Notes: generated by a model from the letters alone, not told the origin. Counted from the stretch's first letter, positions 11,050-23,652 are shown. The stretch is 64,000 nt of DNA from Anaeramoeba ignava (GCA_028826165.1 JAPDFW010000084.1:21001-85000), one strand, 5' to 3'. Translations and numbers: made by a program.

Positions 11050-13332
11050 TTATGCGAAATAAACTTCCAATCTTTGAATAGAAAACTCATTATTTGAAGT
11101 GAAAAAACTTCTTGCTTCATTTGAACCTGATAGAATATTACCAGGAAGTTGATAAGTAAAGCCTGGATTCAAAAAACCAGTTTGCAAATTACTCGAAATT
11201 GACAAATCCCAACCGCTTCCAAAAATGGGACCAAATTCTGAAAAATAAATAACAGAAGTATGTTTTTCATCCTTAATAACATCAAAACGATGATTAAATT
11301 GATCTTTCCTCGAATTTAAAACAAACAAAAACGCTTTATCATCTTCAATATAACTGAGTTGATCATTTAATTCAATTATTTGATTTTCATATTTATATTC
11401 TTTTTTTTTGGATTGCAGTTTTTTCCAACCGACAGAAGTGTATCCTCCAAAAACCGTGTTTTCGGATTCAATAACAACAAGCGTTGGTCCTTTATTATCG
11501 CAAATAAGATGAAAATCTCTGCAATTCAAGTTGTGATCTTTTGATGAAACAAATTGAAGTTTTAATTTCTCAATAACATTATCTTTATCAACTTGTTTCC
11601 AGGCTTCTTTACATTTTTCGAATATCAAAGATTTTTTTTCATCCAAATTCAAACTTTCTTTTTTCAAGCTTGGTTCTTTTACAGCTGATAAAATGAACCG
11701 TTGATCAAAATAGCATCTTTTATTTTTAAACCAATCATGATTCTCATACTCCTTTTTTTCAGCAATTATTTTTTTTTCAGTTTGTGATTTCGCTTTTATA
11801 AAATTTTCGATATCCTTTTTTTCATTTTCATCCAATAATTTGTAAGTGTATAAAGTTTCTAAATCTTCGATATCCAATGTCCCAAATCTTATAACTGGAA
11901 CAAAATTTGATTTGATTTCTTTTTTGTATTTTTCACCCGAATGATCAAATTGTGATTTACTCCATTTTTTTTCAAATTCAAATGTTATTTCGTCAATTAT
12001 TCTTTCACTTGTTATATTCAATGTGTCTCTCCTTAAAATTGGGGTTAAATCTATATTATCTTTCAAGTGTAATAAATCTTTATTCATAAATATTTTTTGT
12101 ATATCTCTGTCTATTAAATGAAGAACTTTTCTAGAAAGGCGATCTTGATTAAATTTTCCATCTATCCTCTTAATTTCTTCCCACTTTTTTAATGCAAAAT
12201 TTTTGATTGGATCCTTGTTTTCTAGATTTTAAATTTAAATTTTGAATTTTAATTTTGATTTTGATTTTGATTTTGATTTAAATTTTGATTTTGATTTAGA
12301 TTTTGATTTTGATTTTGATTTGAATTTTGATTTTGATTTTGATTTTAATTTTAATTTTAATTTTGATTTAAATTTTGATTTTGAATTTGATTTTAATTTT
12401 GATTTTGATTTTAATTTTGATTTTAATTTTAAATTTAGATTTTGATTTAAATTTTGATTTTAATTTTAATTTATTTTAATTTTAATTTTTAATTTTAATT
12501 TTAATTTTGATTTTAATTTTGATTTTGAATTTTGATTTTGATTTTAATTTTGATTTAAATTTTGATTTTAATTTTAATTTTAATTTTAATTTTAATTTTG
12601 ATTTTGATTTAGATTTTAAATTTAATTTTAAATTTTTTTAATTTTAATTTTAATTTTAATTTTAATTTTAATTTTGATTTTGATTTAAATTTTGATTTTG
12701 ATTTTAAATTTAAATTTTAATTTCAAAATTGATTTTGATTTTAATTTTGATTTTGATTTTAATTTAAATTTTGATTTAAATTTTTAAAAACCTGAAGATT
12801 TATTCAAAAATTGGTTTCTTTCAATCTCAGCTATAATATATTCTGCATAAATTTCTTGTGCTTCATCCATTACCCATTCAGAAGAAATTTCATATAACTG
12901 ACAAGCTAAATTAAAAGGGTCAGCTGAAAGATTATCAGGATCTCTAATAGGAAATCTGAATTCACTAGTATAAATATAATGGATTATTGATTCAATAACA
13001 TAAGGTTCATAATCTAATTTAATAACTAAAATATCTTCATTTTCTTTTTCTCGTTTTTGTTTTCTGTGTTTTGATGTTTTATCTTCTTCTTCTGTTCTTT
13101 TTTTCGTTTCTCTTTTTTCTCTTTGACTTTCTATTTCCTTTTCAATAAATGATTTTAATTGTTCAAATCTTGATCCCAAAATTGAAGAATAAACATAAAA
13201 TTCTTTGTTGTTTTTTGCTTTTAAAATTAAATCATGATAATTATTTTTTTGAAACATAGAAAGATGAAGTTGATGAATAAAGTTTGGAATTCTTGAATAT
13301 TTTTTTTTAAAAGATTTTTTGTTTTTTTCCAT
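11050..13332 (-). CDS. BTB-BACK-TLDc protein 3, split by 570-bp repeat intron
   Basis: Exon 1 13332-12792 encodes BTB (NYHDLILKAKNNKEFYVYSS, IIHYIYTSEFRFPI) with a charged Arg/Lys/Glu insertion near residues 68-98. Exon 2 12221-11050 encodes BACK (LRRDTLNITSERIIDE), the DWFKNKRCYFDQ motif and TLDc (CRDFHLICDNKGPTLVVIES, GGYTSVGWKK, FGPIFGSGWDLSISS, QRLEVYF). The join is TCA-G | AA-AAC, phase 1, 570 aa in total. The protein continues N-K-D-P-I-K-N-F-A-L-K-K, matching paralogues exactly across the junction. This intron position is not present in the other members. A donor-like AAAAG|GTTT and acceptor TTATTAG lie upstream (about 13450 and 13360), but the usual ATG of the tiny first exon reads ATT, so the intron appears to be in the 5' UTR. 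Confidence 0.87.
12222..12791 (-). repeat. Intron of TLDc-3: mixed (GATTTT)/(AATTTT) hexamer array
   Basis: Almost all of this intron is hexamer repeat. In the sense of the gene it reads AAAATC and AAAATT units with a few ATTTAAATT slips. It shows the C and T forms of the same hexamer side by side outside coding sequence. Confidence 0.85.
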
Positions 13333-13999
13333 TTTTTTTTATTTTTGAAAATCTAATAAATAAATAAATCAATTAATTAATAAATAAATTAATAAATAAA
13401 TAAATTTTTGAATGTTTTTTATTTTATAATTAAAGGAAAAAAAGAAACAAACCTTTTCTTTTAATAAAAGGAAAAAATGATTTTAAAAAAAAAAAAAACG
13501 GAAAAAAAATTTTTTTTTTTGGATTTTTTTCCTTTTATTTTTTGAATTAAAATTGAATTAAAAATGAATTAAAAATGAATTAAAATTGAATTAAAATTGA
13601 ATTAAAATTGAATTAAAATTGAATTAAAAATGAATTAAAATTGAATTAAAAATTGTTTTTTTGGATTTTTTTCCTTTTATTTTTTGAATTAAAATTGGAT
13701 TAAAATTGAATTAAAATTGAATTAAAATTGAATTAAAATTGAATTAAAATTGAATTAAAATTGAATTAAAATTGAATTAAAAATTGAATTAAAAATTGAA
13801 TTAAAATTAAATTAAAATTGAATTAAAATTGAATTAAAATTGAATTAAAATTGTTTTTTTGGATTTTTTTCCTTTTATTTTTTGGATTAAAATTGAATTA
13901 AAATTGTTTTGAATTGAAAAAGAATTCAAAAATGAATTGAAATTGAATTGAAAAAGAATTGAAAAAGAATTGAAAATGAATTGGAAATGAATTGGAAAA
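13333..13999. repeat. Intergenic 667 bp with GAATTAAAATT tandem repeat and a thrice-repeated T-rich block
   Basis: 13333-13500 is AT-rich promoter DNA for TLDc-3. From about 13550 to 13990 runs a tandem 11-mer GAATTAAAATT with variants. A block GGATTTTTTTCCTTTTATTT recurs at about 13520, 13659 and 13860, giving a higher-order repeat of about 140-200 bp. The stop of TLDc-4 lies just past its end. No gene. Confidence 0.75.
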
Positions 14000-15862
14000 T
14001 TAGAAATAAACCTCAAGTTTTTCAATAGCCCATTGACCAAATTCATTAGTGAAGAACATTTTTGCGTCTTTTGAATCATATTGAATATTGTTTGGGAGTT
14101 TATAATTAAAACCTGAATTAGAAAAACCAGTTTTCAAATCACCAGAAATTGACAGATCCCAACCGTCACCGAAAATTGGACCACGTTGAGAATAGTAAAT
14201 CAAAGCGGATTTCTTTTGTTCGGAAACAATAGGGATCTTTTGCTGTGACTGGTTATTGGAAGAGAGAATAAACAAGAAGGCATTTTCGTCTTCAATTGGG
14301 AAAGGTTTCTCAAATTCCTGAATTTTTTGCTCATTTTGTTCGTTTTCAGCTTGAGGACGAGACCAACCAACAGAGGTAAAACCACCGAAAGCAGCACCGC
14401 AAGACTTGATGATAACAAAAACGTTGGATTTGTTGTCGCAGATGTAGTGGAAGTCTTTGCATGTGAAACTGTCATCTTTAGTCGAGATAAAACGAAGTTG
14501 TATTTTGTTATAAATTTCTTCAGAAGTCCAATTTGTGAGTATATCTTTGTATTGTTCTATGGAAGGTTTGCATGATTTGAGACTTTCCTGGACGAGAGAA
14601 TTGGCTCTATCGGGATCAAACGAGTCACCGGAAATATAAGATTCTTGGTCGAAATAAAACCGTTTTTTTTTGAACCAATGATGAAGATCACCGGAATGTT
14701 CTTTGAAATCCTCCAGAATTTGTTGTTGTGTGTCCCTGTCGCCATCCATGGCAGCTTCGATGTAGTCCGCAATATCGTTGACCTCATCCGTATCGAGGAT
14801 CTCGTACTCGGCTGCGCTCATGAAGTCTTCCAAGCTCATTGTGGAGAAACGGATTAATTTGAGCAAATTTCCCCGCAAATGATCCTTTAATTCTTGAGGC
14901 ACTTCCTCAGTTGACTGGCTCTTATTCTCGTTGTTCTTTGAGTATCTATCATACGCATAGTCAATGATCATCTCGAAAAGACTGAGTTCGTTTGTGATAT
15001 TGAGTGAATCTCTTTGTAGAATTTCAGCAAGATCAGTGTCGTCAATTTTCAAATAGTCTTTGTTTTCAATGATTATGTTGATTTCCTTGTCAATTACTTC
15101 AAGAACCTTATTTGTGAGAGATTCGATGCTCATATTCTTGATGGTCGACAAGTTGTTCAAGGCTCTATTTTTGATGCCTGTTTTTGGATCAGGTTTGTCT
15201 TGTCGACGTCGCATTTCTGATGTCAAATATCTTTCGCAACGGATCTTCACTTCTGGAAGTGCCCAATCATTTGCTAGTTTGTAAAGCTCACTGATCAGAT
15301 CAAATGCCGCTATTTTTTGATCGTATGGATCCTTGAATGGCATGTCGAAATCGTTTGTGTAAATGTACTTAAGTGCTGCCTCTACAACCGAATAATGATT
15401 GTCTTTCTTGTCTATTGTTCCGGATTGCAAATTTGCTAATCCTGGTGAACGCGCCATTAGTATTGATGAATACGCGTAGAATTTCCCGTTTTTACAAGTG
15501 ATTGTAAAGTCTTGTCCAAGTCCGTTCTTATAGATTGATGAACGAAGATCTTGTGAAAAATCCCGACTTCTAATGAATTTTTTTTTGTAATTTTGTGGAT
15601 GACTATTTTATTTTTAAATTAAATTTATTAAATTTAATTAAATTAAATTTATTTTTATTTTTTTTCCTTTTTTTTTAATTATATTTTTGTTTTAAAATTT
15701 TTTTTTTCCTTTTTTTAATTAAATTTTTTTTTTTAAATTTTTTTTTTTTGCTTTTTTTTTGTTTTGTTATTTAAATTAAATAAAATAAAACGAAATGAAG
15801 CAAAAAATTGTTATTATTATTTATTTATTATTTATTATTAAAAATAAAACAAACCTTTGCAT
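14000..15862 (-). CDS. BTB-BACK-TLDc protein 4 (GC-richer codon use)
   Basis: Exon 1 is 8 nt (15862-15855, ATG CAA AG), donor GTTTGT, acceptor ATAG; exon 2 15602-14000, phase 2, 536 aa. N-terminus M-Q-S-H-P-Q-N-Y-K-K-K-F. BTB: NGLGQDFTITCKNGKFYAYS, ALKYIYTNDFDMPF. BACK: LQRDSLNITNELSLFEMIID. HWFKKKRFYFDQ motif. TLDc: CKDFHYICDNKSNVFVIIKS, GGFTSVGWSR, RGPIFGDGWDLSISGDLKTG, EKLEVYF. Unlike its neighbours this copy has almost no Asn/Gln repeat and uses many C- and G-ending codons between about 14350 and 15460. That could mean high expression or a different history; both are inference. Position and exon structure show it belongs to the same family. Confidence 0.9.
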
Positions 15863-16033
15863 TTAATTTCTTTCTTATTTAAAAAAAAAGGAAAAATGAA
15901 AAAAAAATTTTTTGTTTTTTGTTTTTTTTTTTATTTTTTTTTCCTTTTTTAATAAAAAAAAATTAATTAAAAAAGTGGATCTTCTTCTTTTATTTAATTT
16001 TTCTCCTTTTCCTTTTTTTTTTATTTTAAAATT
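15863..16033. other. AT-rich spacer between TLDc-4 and TLDc-5
   Basis: A- and T-homopolymers only, with the TTTTTCAT-like and AAAGTGGATC elements found upstream of other family members. No coding frame or RNA gene is apparent. Confidence 0.5.
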
Positions 16034-17771
16034 TTAAAAATAAACCTCAAGTTGATCAACTTTCCATTCTACATATTTAGTAGTAAAAAACATCTTTGCT
16101 TCTTTTGAATCAAATTCAATATTATCAGGAAGTTGATAAGTATGTCCTGGATTTGAATATCCTGTTTTCAAATCTCCTGAAATTGCTAAATCCCATCCAT
16201 CTCCAAAAATAGGTCCTCTTTGTGAATAATAAACAATTGCTTTATTACTTTCTTTCTCTTTTAATTCAATTTTTTCTTGATTTCCTGTATATGATTTCAA
16301 AACGAATAAAAAAGCTTTATCATCTTCAATGCTATTAATTTCATCAAAATCAATATTAATATCATCAAAATAATTATCATTATAAAAATCACTTGGTTCT
16401 TGTTTTTCTGGTTTTTTCCATCCAACTGAACTATATCCTCCAAATATATCCTCTCCAGATTGAATGATAACAAGAATTGGTGCTTTATTATCACAAATTT
16501 GATGGAAATCTTGACAAGTTAATTTATCTTCTTTTTTTGAAACAAATTGAAGTTTCATTTCTTGGAAAATTTCTTCATCAATCCATTCTTTTAATTTTTT
16601 AGTATAATCTTTAATAAGTCCTTCATTTTTATCAGCATTTTTTGGATTAATATTTTTGGATATTTCTTCATTTTCAAATGAAATTATTGTATTTGAATCA
16701 AAATAAAATCTTTTATTTCTAAACCAATGAACTTCTTTTATTTTTTTGTATTTTTCAATAATTTTTTGATTTTTTGAATCATTTCCATCAAGTTTATTCT
16801 CAATAAAATCTGAAATATCATTGATTTCATCATCTGTTAATAAATCAAGTTTTTCAATTTGAAGGAATTCATCAAGAGTCATTGCCCCAAATCTTATAAA
16901 TTTAACCAAATCTTGCTTTATATATTTTAGTGCTCTTTTTTTTGCTTCTTCAATTTGATTTTGATTTTGATTTTGATTTTGATTTTGATTCTCTTTTGGA
17001 ACGTCAAACTTCGAGTTTGCGAAATTACCAATCATTTCCAAAATTTGAAATTCTCTTGAAATATTCAAAGTATCTCGACAAACAATCATTCTAAGACTTG
17101 AATCCGAAATGTGTAAATAATCTTCGCTTTTAATAACATCTTCCATTTGCTTATCAACAACACAAAGAATTTTTTCACTAAAATTTTGGAGATTCAAATT
17201 ATCAATATAATTGAGTTTTTTTAATGCGTGATTTTTGATTTGATTTGATTCATCTTTCCCACTTTTTACTTCTTCTTCTTTCTCAAATTCAGAAGCAATA
17301 TATTGTTCACATTTGTACCTGATTTCATAAAGACTCCAGATTTTAGCAAAAGAAAGTAAATCACAAGTTAAATCAAAAGATGTTTTTACTTTTTCATTTG
17401 GATCAACAACAGGAAGAACACAAATTGAAGTGTAAATGTATTCAAAAGCTTTTTTAACTACTTCATAATTATATCCTAATTTTAATTTGTTTCCTGAAAT
17501 ATGTTCTTTAAATGATTGTGAACGAGCCAATATTATTGATGAATATCCATATAATCTCTTCTTGTTATTTGTTTTAATTACTACATCTTGTCCAAATCCT
17601 GGAATAAAAAGCGATAATCGAAGAAATCGAATGAATTCTTCTGCTTTTGTGTAATTCTTATCTTCAATCATTTCATTTTTAAAACTATTTTTTTTAATAT
17701 TAAATTTAATAAAAAAGTGGAATAAATAATAATAAAATAAAAAAATTTTTTATAAACCTTTCTGTATTCAT
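16034..17771 (-). CDS. BTB-BACK-TLDc protein 5
   Basis: Exon 1 is 14 nt (17771-17758, ATG AAT ACA GAA AG), donor GTTTAT, acceptor AATAG; exon 2 17684-16034, phase 2, 554 aa starting M-N-T-E-S-F-K-N-E-M-I-E-D-K-N-Y. BTB about 25-120 (GFGQDVVIKTNNKKRLYGYS, AFEYIYTSICVLPVVDP). BACK about 140-310 (VCRDTLNISREFQILEMIGN) with a short N-Q repeat. HWFRNKRFYFDS. TLDc (CQDFHQICDNKAPILVIIQS, GGYSSVGWKKPEKQ, QRGPIFGDGWDLAISGDLKT, DQLEVYF). Proteins 5, 6 and 7 are close paralogues, so they are the youngest duplicates in the run. Confidence 0.92.
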
Positions 17772-17898
17772 TTTTTTTTAAAAAGGAAATTAATTTAAAT
17801 TTGAAAAGAAAAAAATGAAAAAAATAATTTTGGAAAATTTTTTTTTATTAAAGAAAGAAAAAAAAAAAAAAAAAAAGGAAAAAAAAATTTGTTTTGTT

Positions 17899-19774
17899 TT
17901 AAAAATAAACCTCAATTTGATCAACTTCCCATTCTCCAAATTGTTGAGTAAAAAACATCTTTGATTCTTTTGAATCAAATTCAATATTATCAGGAAGTTG
18001 ATAAGTATGTCCTGGATTTGAATATCCTGTTTTCAAATCAGCTGAAATTGCTAAATCCCATCCATCTCCAAAAATAGGTCCTCTTTGTGAATAATAAACA
18101 ATTGCCTTTGATTTTTGATCTGGAAATAATTCAATTTTGGGTTGAATTCCTTTATATGATCTCAAAACGAATAAAAAGGCTTTTTCATCTTCAATATAAT
18201 TAATATCATCATAAAAATTGTTATTATCATTATCACTTGATTCTTGTTTTTCTGGTTTTTTCCATCCAACTGAACTATATCCTCCAAATATATCCCCTCC
18301 AGATTGAATAATAACAAGAATTGGTGCTTTATTATCGCAAATTTGATGGAAATCTTTGCAAGTTAATTTATCTTCTTTTTTTGAAACAAATTGAAGTTTC
18401 ATTTTTTTAAAAATTTCTTCATCAATCCATCCTTCTTTACTATTTTTTTTTCTTTCAATAACTGGTGCAAAAATACTAGCAAAATCTTCTTCTTTTTTAT
18501 CAGCATTTTTTGGATTAATATTTTTGGATATTTCTTCATTTTCAAATGGAATTATTGTATTTGAATCAAAATAAACTCTTTTATTTTTAAACCAATGAAC
18601 TTCTTTTTTTTGTGCGTAATCTTCAATAATTTTTTGATTTCCTGAAACATTTCCATCAAGTTTATTCTCAATAAAATCTGAAATATCATTGATTTCATCA
18701 TCTGTTAATAAATCAAGTTTCTCAATTTGAAGGAATTCATCAAGAGTCATTGTTCCAAATCTAATAAATTTAATCAAGTCATTTTTTATATATTGTCTTC
18801 CTTCTGGCGTTTGGATTTGGATTTGATTTTGAATTTGAATTTGAATTTGAATTTGATTTTGATTTTGAATTTGATTTTGATTTTGATTTTGAATTTGATT
18901 TTCATTTTGATTTTGATTTTGATTTTGATTTTGATTTTCATTTTGATTTTGATTTTTTTGATTTTGATTTTGAATTTGATTTTGAGCAGGAAATTTAGAG
19001 TTTGTGAAATTAATAATCATTTCCAAAATTTGGAATTCTCTTGAAATATTCAAATTATCTCGACAAACAATCATTCTAAGATTTGAATCTGAAACATGCA
19101 AATAATCTTTGTTTTTAATAACATCTTCCATTTGCTTATCAACAATATAAAGAATTTTTTCATTAAAATTTCGGAGATTCAAATTATCAAAATAATTGAG
19201 TTTTTTTAATGCTTGATTTTTGATTTGATTTGATTCATCTTTTCCACTTTTTACTTCTTCTTCTTTCTCAAGTTCAGAAGCAATATATTGTTCACATTGA
19301 AATCTGACCTCATAAAGACCCCAATATATAGCAAGAGAAAGTAAATCACAAGTTAAATCAAAAGATGTTTTTTCTTTTTCATTTGGATCAACAACAGGAA
19401 GAACACAAATTGAAGTGTAAATGTATTCAAAAGCTGTTTTAACTACTTCATAATTATATTCTAATTCTAATTTGTTTTGTTTATAAGCTGCAAATGTTGG
19501 TGAACGAGCTGATATTATTGATGAATATCCATATAATCTCTTCTTGTTATTTGTTTCAATTACTACATCTTGTCCAAGTCCCGGTGTATAAAGTGATAAT
19601 CGAAAATCTTGAATAAGTCCTTCTGTTCTTGTGTAATTCTTATCTTCAATTAGTTCCATTTTTAAAACTATTTTTTTTTTTATTAAAAAAAAATTAATTA
19701 AAAAAAAATGAATAAAAAAAGTGGAATAAAAAATAAAAAAAATAAAAAAATTTTTTAAACCTTTCTGTATTCAT
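17899..19774 (-). CDS. BTB-BACK-TLDc protein 6 (1-nt shift after the first exon)
   Basis: Exon 1 (19774-19761, ATG AAT ACA GAA AG) and the splice sites match TLDc-5, and exon 2 runs 19667-17899. Just after the acceptor this copy has one extra base relative to TLDc-5 and TLDc-7. Translation from the exon-1 ATG would therefore stop after about 11 codons. The ATG at 19659 gives an intact 586-aa protein (M-E-L-I-E-D-K-N-Y-T-R-T-E). BTB: GLGQDVVIETNNKKRLYGYS, AFEYIYTSICVLPV. BACK: VCRDNLNISREFQILEMIIN. A long Asn/Gln/Ile repeat lies inside the BACK region. HWFKNKRVYFDS. TLDc: CKDFHQICDNKAPILVIIQS, RGPIFGDGWDLAISADLKTG, DQIEVYF. Either the second ATG is used or the shift is an error. Confidence 0.88.
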
Positions 19775-19896
19775 TTTTTTTAAAAAGGAAATTAATTTAA
19801 AATCTTAAATTTGAAAAAAGAAAAAAAATGAAAAATGAAAAATAATAAAAAAAAGAAAAAAAGAAAAAAAAAAAGAAAAAAAAAATTTGTTTTGTT

Positions 19897-21668
19897 TTAA
19901 AAATAAACTTCAAGTTTATTAACTTCCCATTCTCCAAATCCTCTTGTAAAAAACATCTTTGCTTCTTTTGAATTAAATTCAATATTATCAGGAAGTTGAT
20001 AAGTATGTCCTGGATTTGAATATCCTGTTTTCAAATTTCCTGAAATTGCTAAATCCCATCCATCTCCAAAAATAGGTCCTCTTTGTGAATAATAAACAAT
20101 TGATGTTGATTTTTGATCTGGAAATAATTCAATTTTGGATTGAATTCCTTTATATGATCTTAAAACGAATAAAAAGGCTTTTTCATCTTCAATATAATTA
20201 ATATCATCAAAATAATTATCATTATAAAAATCACTTGGTTTTTGTTTTTCTGGTTTTTTCCATCCAACTGAACTATATCCTCCAAATATATTCTCTTCAG
20301 ATTCAATAATAACAAGAATTGGTGCTTTATTATCACAAATTTGATGGAAATCTTTGCAAGTTAATTTATCTTCTTTTTTTGAAACAAATTGAAGTTTCAT
20401 TTCTTTGAAAATATCTTCATCAATCCATCCTTCTTTATTATTTTTTTTTCTTTCAATAACTGATGAATAAAAATCAGCAATTCCTTCATTTTTATCAGCA
20501 TTTTTTGGATTAATATTTTTGGATATTTCTTCATTTTCAAATGAAATTATTGTATTTGAATCAAAATAAACTCTTTCATTTTTAAACCAATGAATTTCTT
20601 TTTTTTGTGTGTATTTTTCAATAATTTTTTGATTTTTTGAATCATTTCCATCAAGTTTATTCTCAATAAAATCTGAAATATCATTGATTTCCTCTTCTGT
20701 TAATAAATCAAGTTTTTCAATTTGAAGGAATTCATCAAAATCCATTGTTCCAAATCTAACAAATTTAATCAAGTCATTTTTTAACAAAATAGATGCTTTA
20801 TTTTGGTTTTCTTTTTCTTTTTCTTTTTCTTTTTCAATTTGATTTTGATTTTGAATTTGAATTTGATTTTGATTTTGAATTTGAATTTGATTTTGATTTT
20901 GAACAGGAAATTTATGTGTTATATAATTATTAATCAATTGCAAAATTTGGAATTCTCTTGAAATATTCAAAGTATCTCGGCAAAGAATCATTCTAAGATT
21001 TGAATCCGAAATGTATAAATAATCTTTGTTTTTAATAATATCTTCCATTTGCTTATCAATAATACAAAGAATTTTATCACTAAAAATTTGGAGATTCAAA
21101 TTATCAATATAATTAAGTTTTTTTAATGCTTGATTTTTGATTTGATTTGATTCATCTTTTCCACTTTTTACTACTTCCTCTTTTTTCTCAAGTTCAGAAA
21201 AAATATATTGTTCACATTGAAATTTGACTTCATAAAGAGCCCAGTATTTAGCAAGAGAAAGTAAATCACAAGTTAAATCAAAAGACGTTTTTTCTTTTTC
21301 ATTTGGATCATATATTGGAATTTCACAATTTGAAGTGTAAATGAATTCCAAAGCTGTTTTAACTACTTCATAATTATATTCTAATTCTAATTTGTTTTGT
21401 TTATAAGCTGCAAATGTTGGTGAACGAGCTGATAATATTGATGAATATCCATATAATTTCTTCTTCTTGTTATTTGTTTCAATTATTACATCTTGTCCAA
21501 GTCCCGGCATAAAAATTGATAATCGAAGAAGTCTAATCAATTGTTCTGTTCTTATGAAATTCTTATCTTGAATCATTTCATTTTTAAAACTATTTTTTTT
21601 TAATAATAAATTTAATAATAAATTTAATAATAAATTAAATATTATTTTATAAACCTTTCTTTATTCAT
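19897..21668 (-). CDS. BTB-BACK-TLDc protein 7
   Basis: Exon 1 14 nt (21668-21655, ATG AAT AAA GAA AG); exon 2 21589-19897, phase 2, 568 aa, starting M-N-K-E-S-F-K-N-E-M-I-Q-D-K-N-F. BTB: GLGQDVIIETNNKKKKLYGY, ALEFIYTSNCEIPIYDP. BACK: LCRDTLNISREFQILQLINN, with N-Q-I-Q repeats then a Lys/Glu run. HWFKNERVYFDS, where Glu replaces the second Lys of the motif. TLDc: CKDFHQICDNKAPILVIIES, GGYSSVGWKKPEKQ, RGPIFGDGWDLAISGNLKTG, NKLEVYF. Closest to TLDc-6 in the coding region and in flanking DNA, including the spacer with AAACCTTTCT. Confidence 0.92.
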
Positions 21669-21760
21669 TTTTTTTAAAAAGGAAATTAATTCTGAAATGA
21701 AAAGAAATGAAAAAAATGATTTCGGAAAAAAAGGAAAAAAAAGTTGTTTTTAATTAAATT

Positions 21761-23652
21761 TTAAAAATAAACTTCAAGTTTATTAACTTTCCATTCTCCA
21801 TAATCTCGTGTAAAAAACATCTTTGATTCTTTTGAATCAAATTCAATATTATTTGGAAGTTGATAAGTATGTCCTGGATTTGAATATCCTGTTTTCAAAT
21901 CAGCTGAAATTGCTAAATCCCAACCATCTCCAAAAATAGGTCCTCTTTGTGAATAATAAACAATTGCCTTCTTGCTTTCTTTCTCTTTTAATTCAATTTT
22001 AAGTTGCTGATCCTTTTGGGTTGCTTTCAAAAGGAATAAAAAAGCTTTATCATCTTCAATATAACTAATATCTTCAAAATATTTATCATCAATATCATTA
22101 TCAATATCAATATCATTATAAAAATCACTTGATTTTTGTTTTTCTGGTTTTTTCCATCCAGCTGAGCTATATCCTCCAAATATATTCCCTTCAGATTCAA
22201 TGATAATAAGAATTGGTGCTTTATTATCACAAATTTGATGGAAATGTTGACAAGTTAATTTATCCTCTTTTTTTGAAACAAATTGAAGTTTCATTTTTTT
22301 GAAAATATCTTCTCCAATCCAATTTTGTAAATGATTTGCAAATTTTTCAATCGGTCCTTCTCTTTTTTCAACATTTTTTGGATGAATCCTTTTGGAAATT
22401 TCCTCATTTTCAAATGGAATTATTGTATTTGAATTGGAATAAACTCTTTTACTTTTAAACCAATGAACCTCTTTCTCTTTTGTGTATTTTTCAATAATTT
22501 TTTGATTTTCTTCATAATTTCCATCATTTATATTCTCAATAAAATCTGAAATATCAATTATCTCATCAGGTGTCAATAAATCTAAATGAATAACCTCAGA
22601 AAATTCATCAAGATTCAATGCTCCAAATCTAACAAATTTAATAAAATCTGTTTTTAACAAAGTATGTGTTCTTTGATCTATAATTGTTATCATTCCTTTT
22701 TTTGAATTTTGGTTTTGAATTCGATTTTGATTTTGATTTTGATTTTGATTTTCATTTTCCATTGTTTGGATTGCATAATCAATAACCATTTGTAAAATTT
22801 GTAATTCACTTGAAATATTCAAAGTATCCCGATAAAGAATCATTTTAAGATTTAAATCTGAAATATTTAAGTAATCTCTGTGTTGAATAATATCTTCCAT
22901 TTGCTTATCAATAATAGAAAAAACTTTTTCAAGAAGAACTGGTTCTCCAAGTGTATTAACACTTTCTAATTGGCACACAATCGCATTTTTGATTATGATT
23001 AATTGCGGATTGCTGTCATTTTCTTTGATGCCAGAATTCTCATCTTGCAGAATATTTTGAGGGGAAGTGATAATTGTGGAAAATGATTGAGTTTTATACT
23101 GTGTCATAGTTTCATTATGAATGTGGACTCTTTCAATTTCAGAAAGAAGGAATTTTTTACAATAAAATTCGAGTTGATGAAGAGCATATTCTTTAGCAAA
23201 AGAAAGTAAATCACAAGTTAAATCAAATGGTGTTTTTTCTACTTGATTTGGATCGACAACAGGAATATTGCATTTTGAAGTGTAAATGTATTCCAAAGCT
23301 GTTTTAACTACTTCATAATTATATTCTAATTGTAAATGGCCTCTTGGAATATTTCTTATTAATGCTGGTGAACGAGTTGATAATATCGATGAATATACAT
23401 ATAATTTCTGATTATTTGCTTCAATTATCAAATCTTGTCCAAGTCTAGATTTTTGAAGTGAAAAACGAAGATTTTCAATAAGATCTTCTGTTTTTGTTAA
23501 TTTCTTGGTTGTTGAAAATTTGTTTGATTTTTTTTCCGAAATTTCATTTTCACTAAATTTTGTTTTGTTTTGGAAGATGAATGAATAGAAAATGTTTTAT
23601 ATATTATTTAATTTTATTATAATTTTTTTTTCCCAAACCTTTTTAAACTCAT
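21761..23652 (-). CDS. BTB-BACK-TLDc protein 8
   Basis: Exon 1 14 nt (23652-23639, ATG AGT TTA AAA AG), donor GTTTGG, acceptor TTTAG; exon 2 23552-21761, phase 2, 601 aa. The N-terminus is longer than in 5-7 (S-E-N-E-I-S-E-K-K-S-N-K-F-S). BTB: RLGQDLIIEANNQKLYVYSS, ALEYIYTSKCNIPVVDP. The helix after BTB is replaced by an unrelated stretch (about residues 170-200, with TIITSPQNILQDENSGIKEN). BACK: LYRDTLNISSELQILQMVID. HWFKSKRVYSNS, where the Asp of the motif is lost. TLDc: CQHFHQICDNKAPILIIIES, GGYSSAGWKK, RGPIFGDGWDLAISADLKTG, NKLEVYF. Divergent with the RCC1-BTB gene at 23757. Confidence 0.91.
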
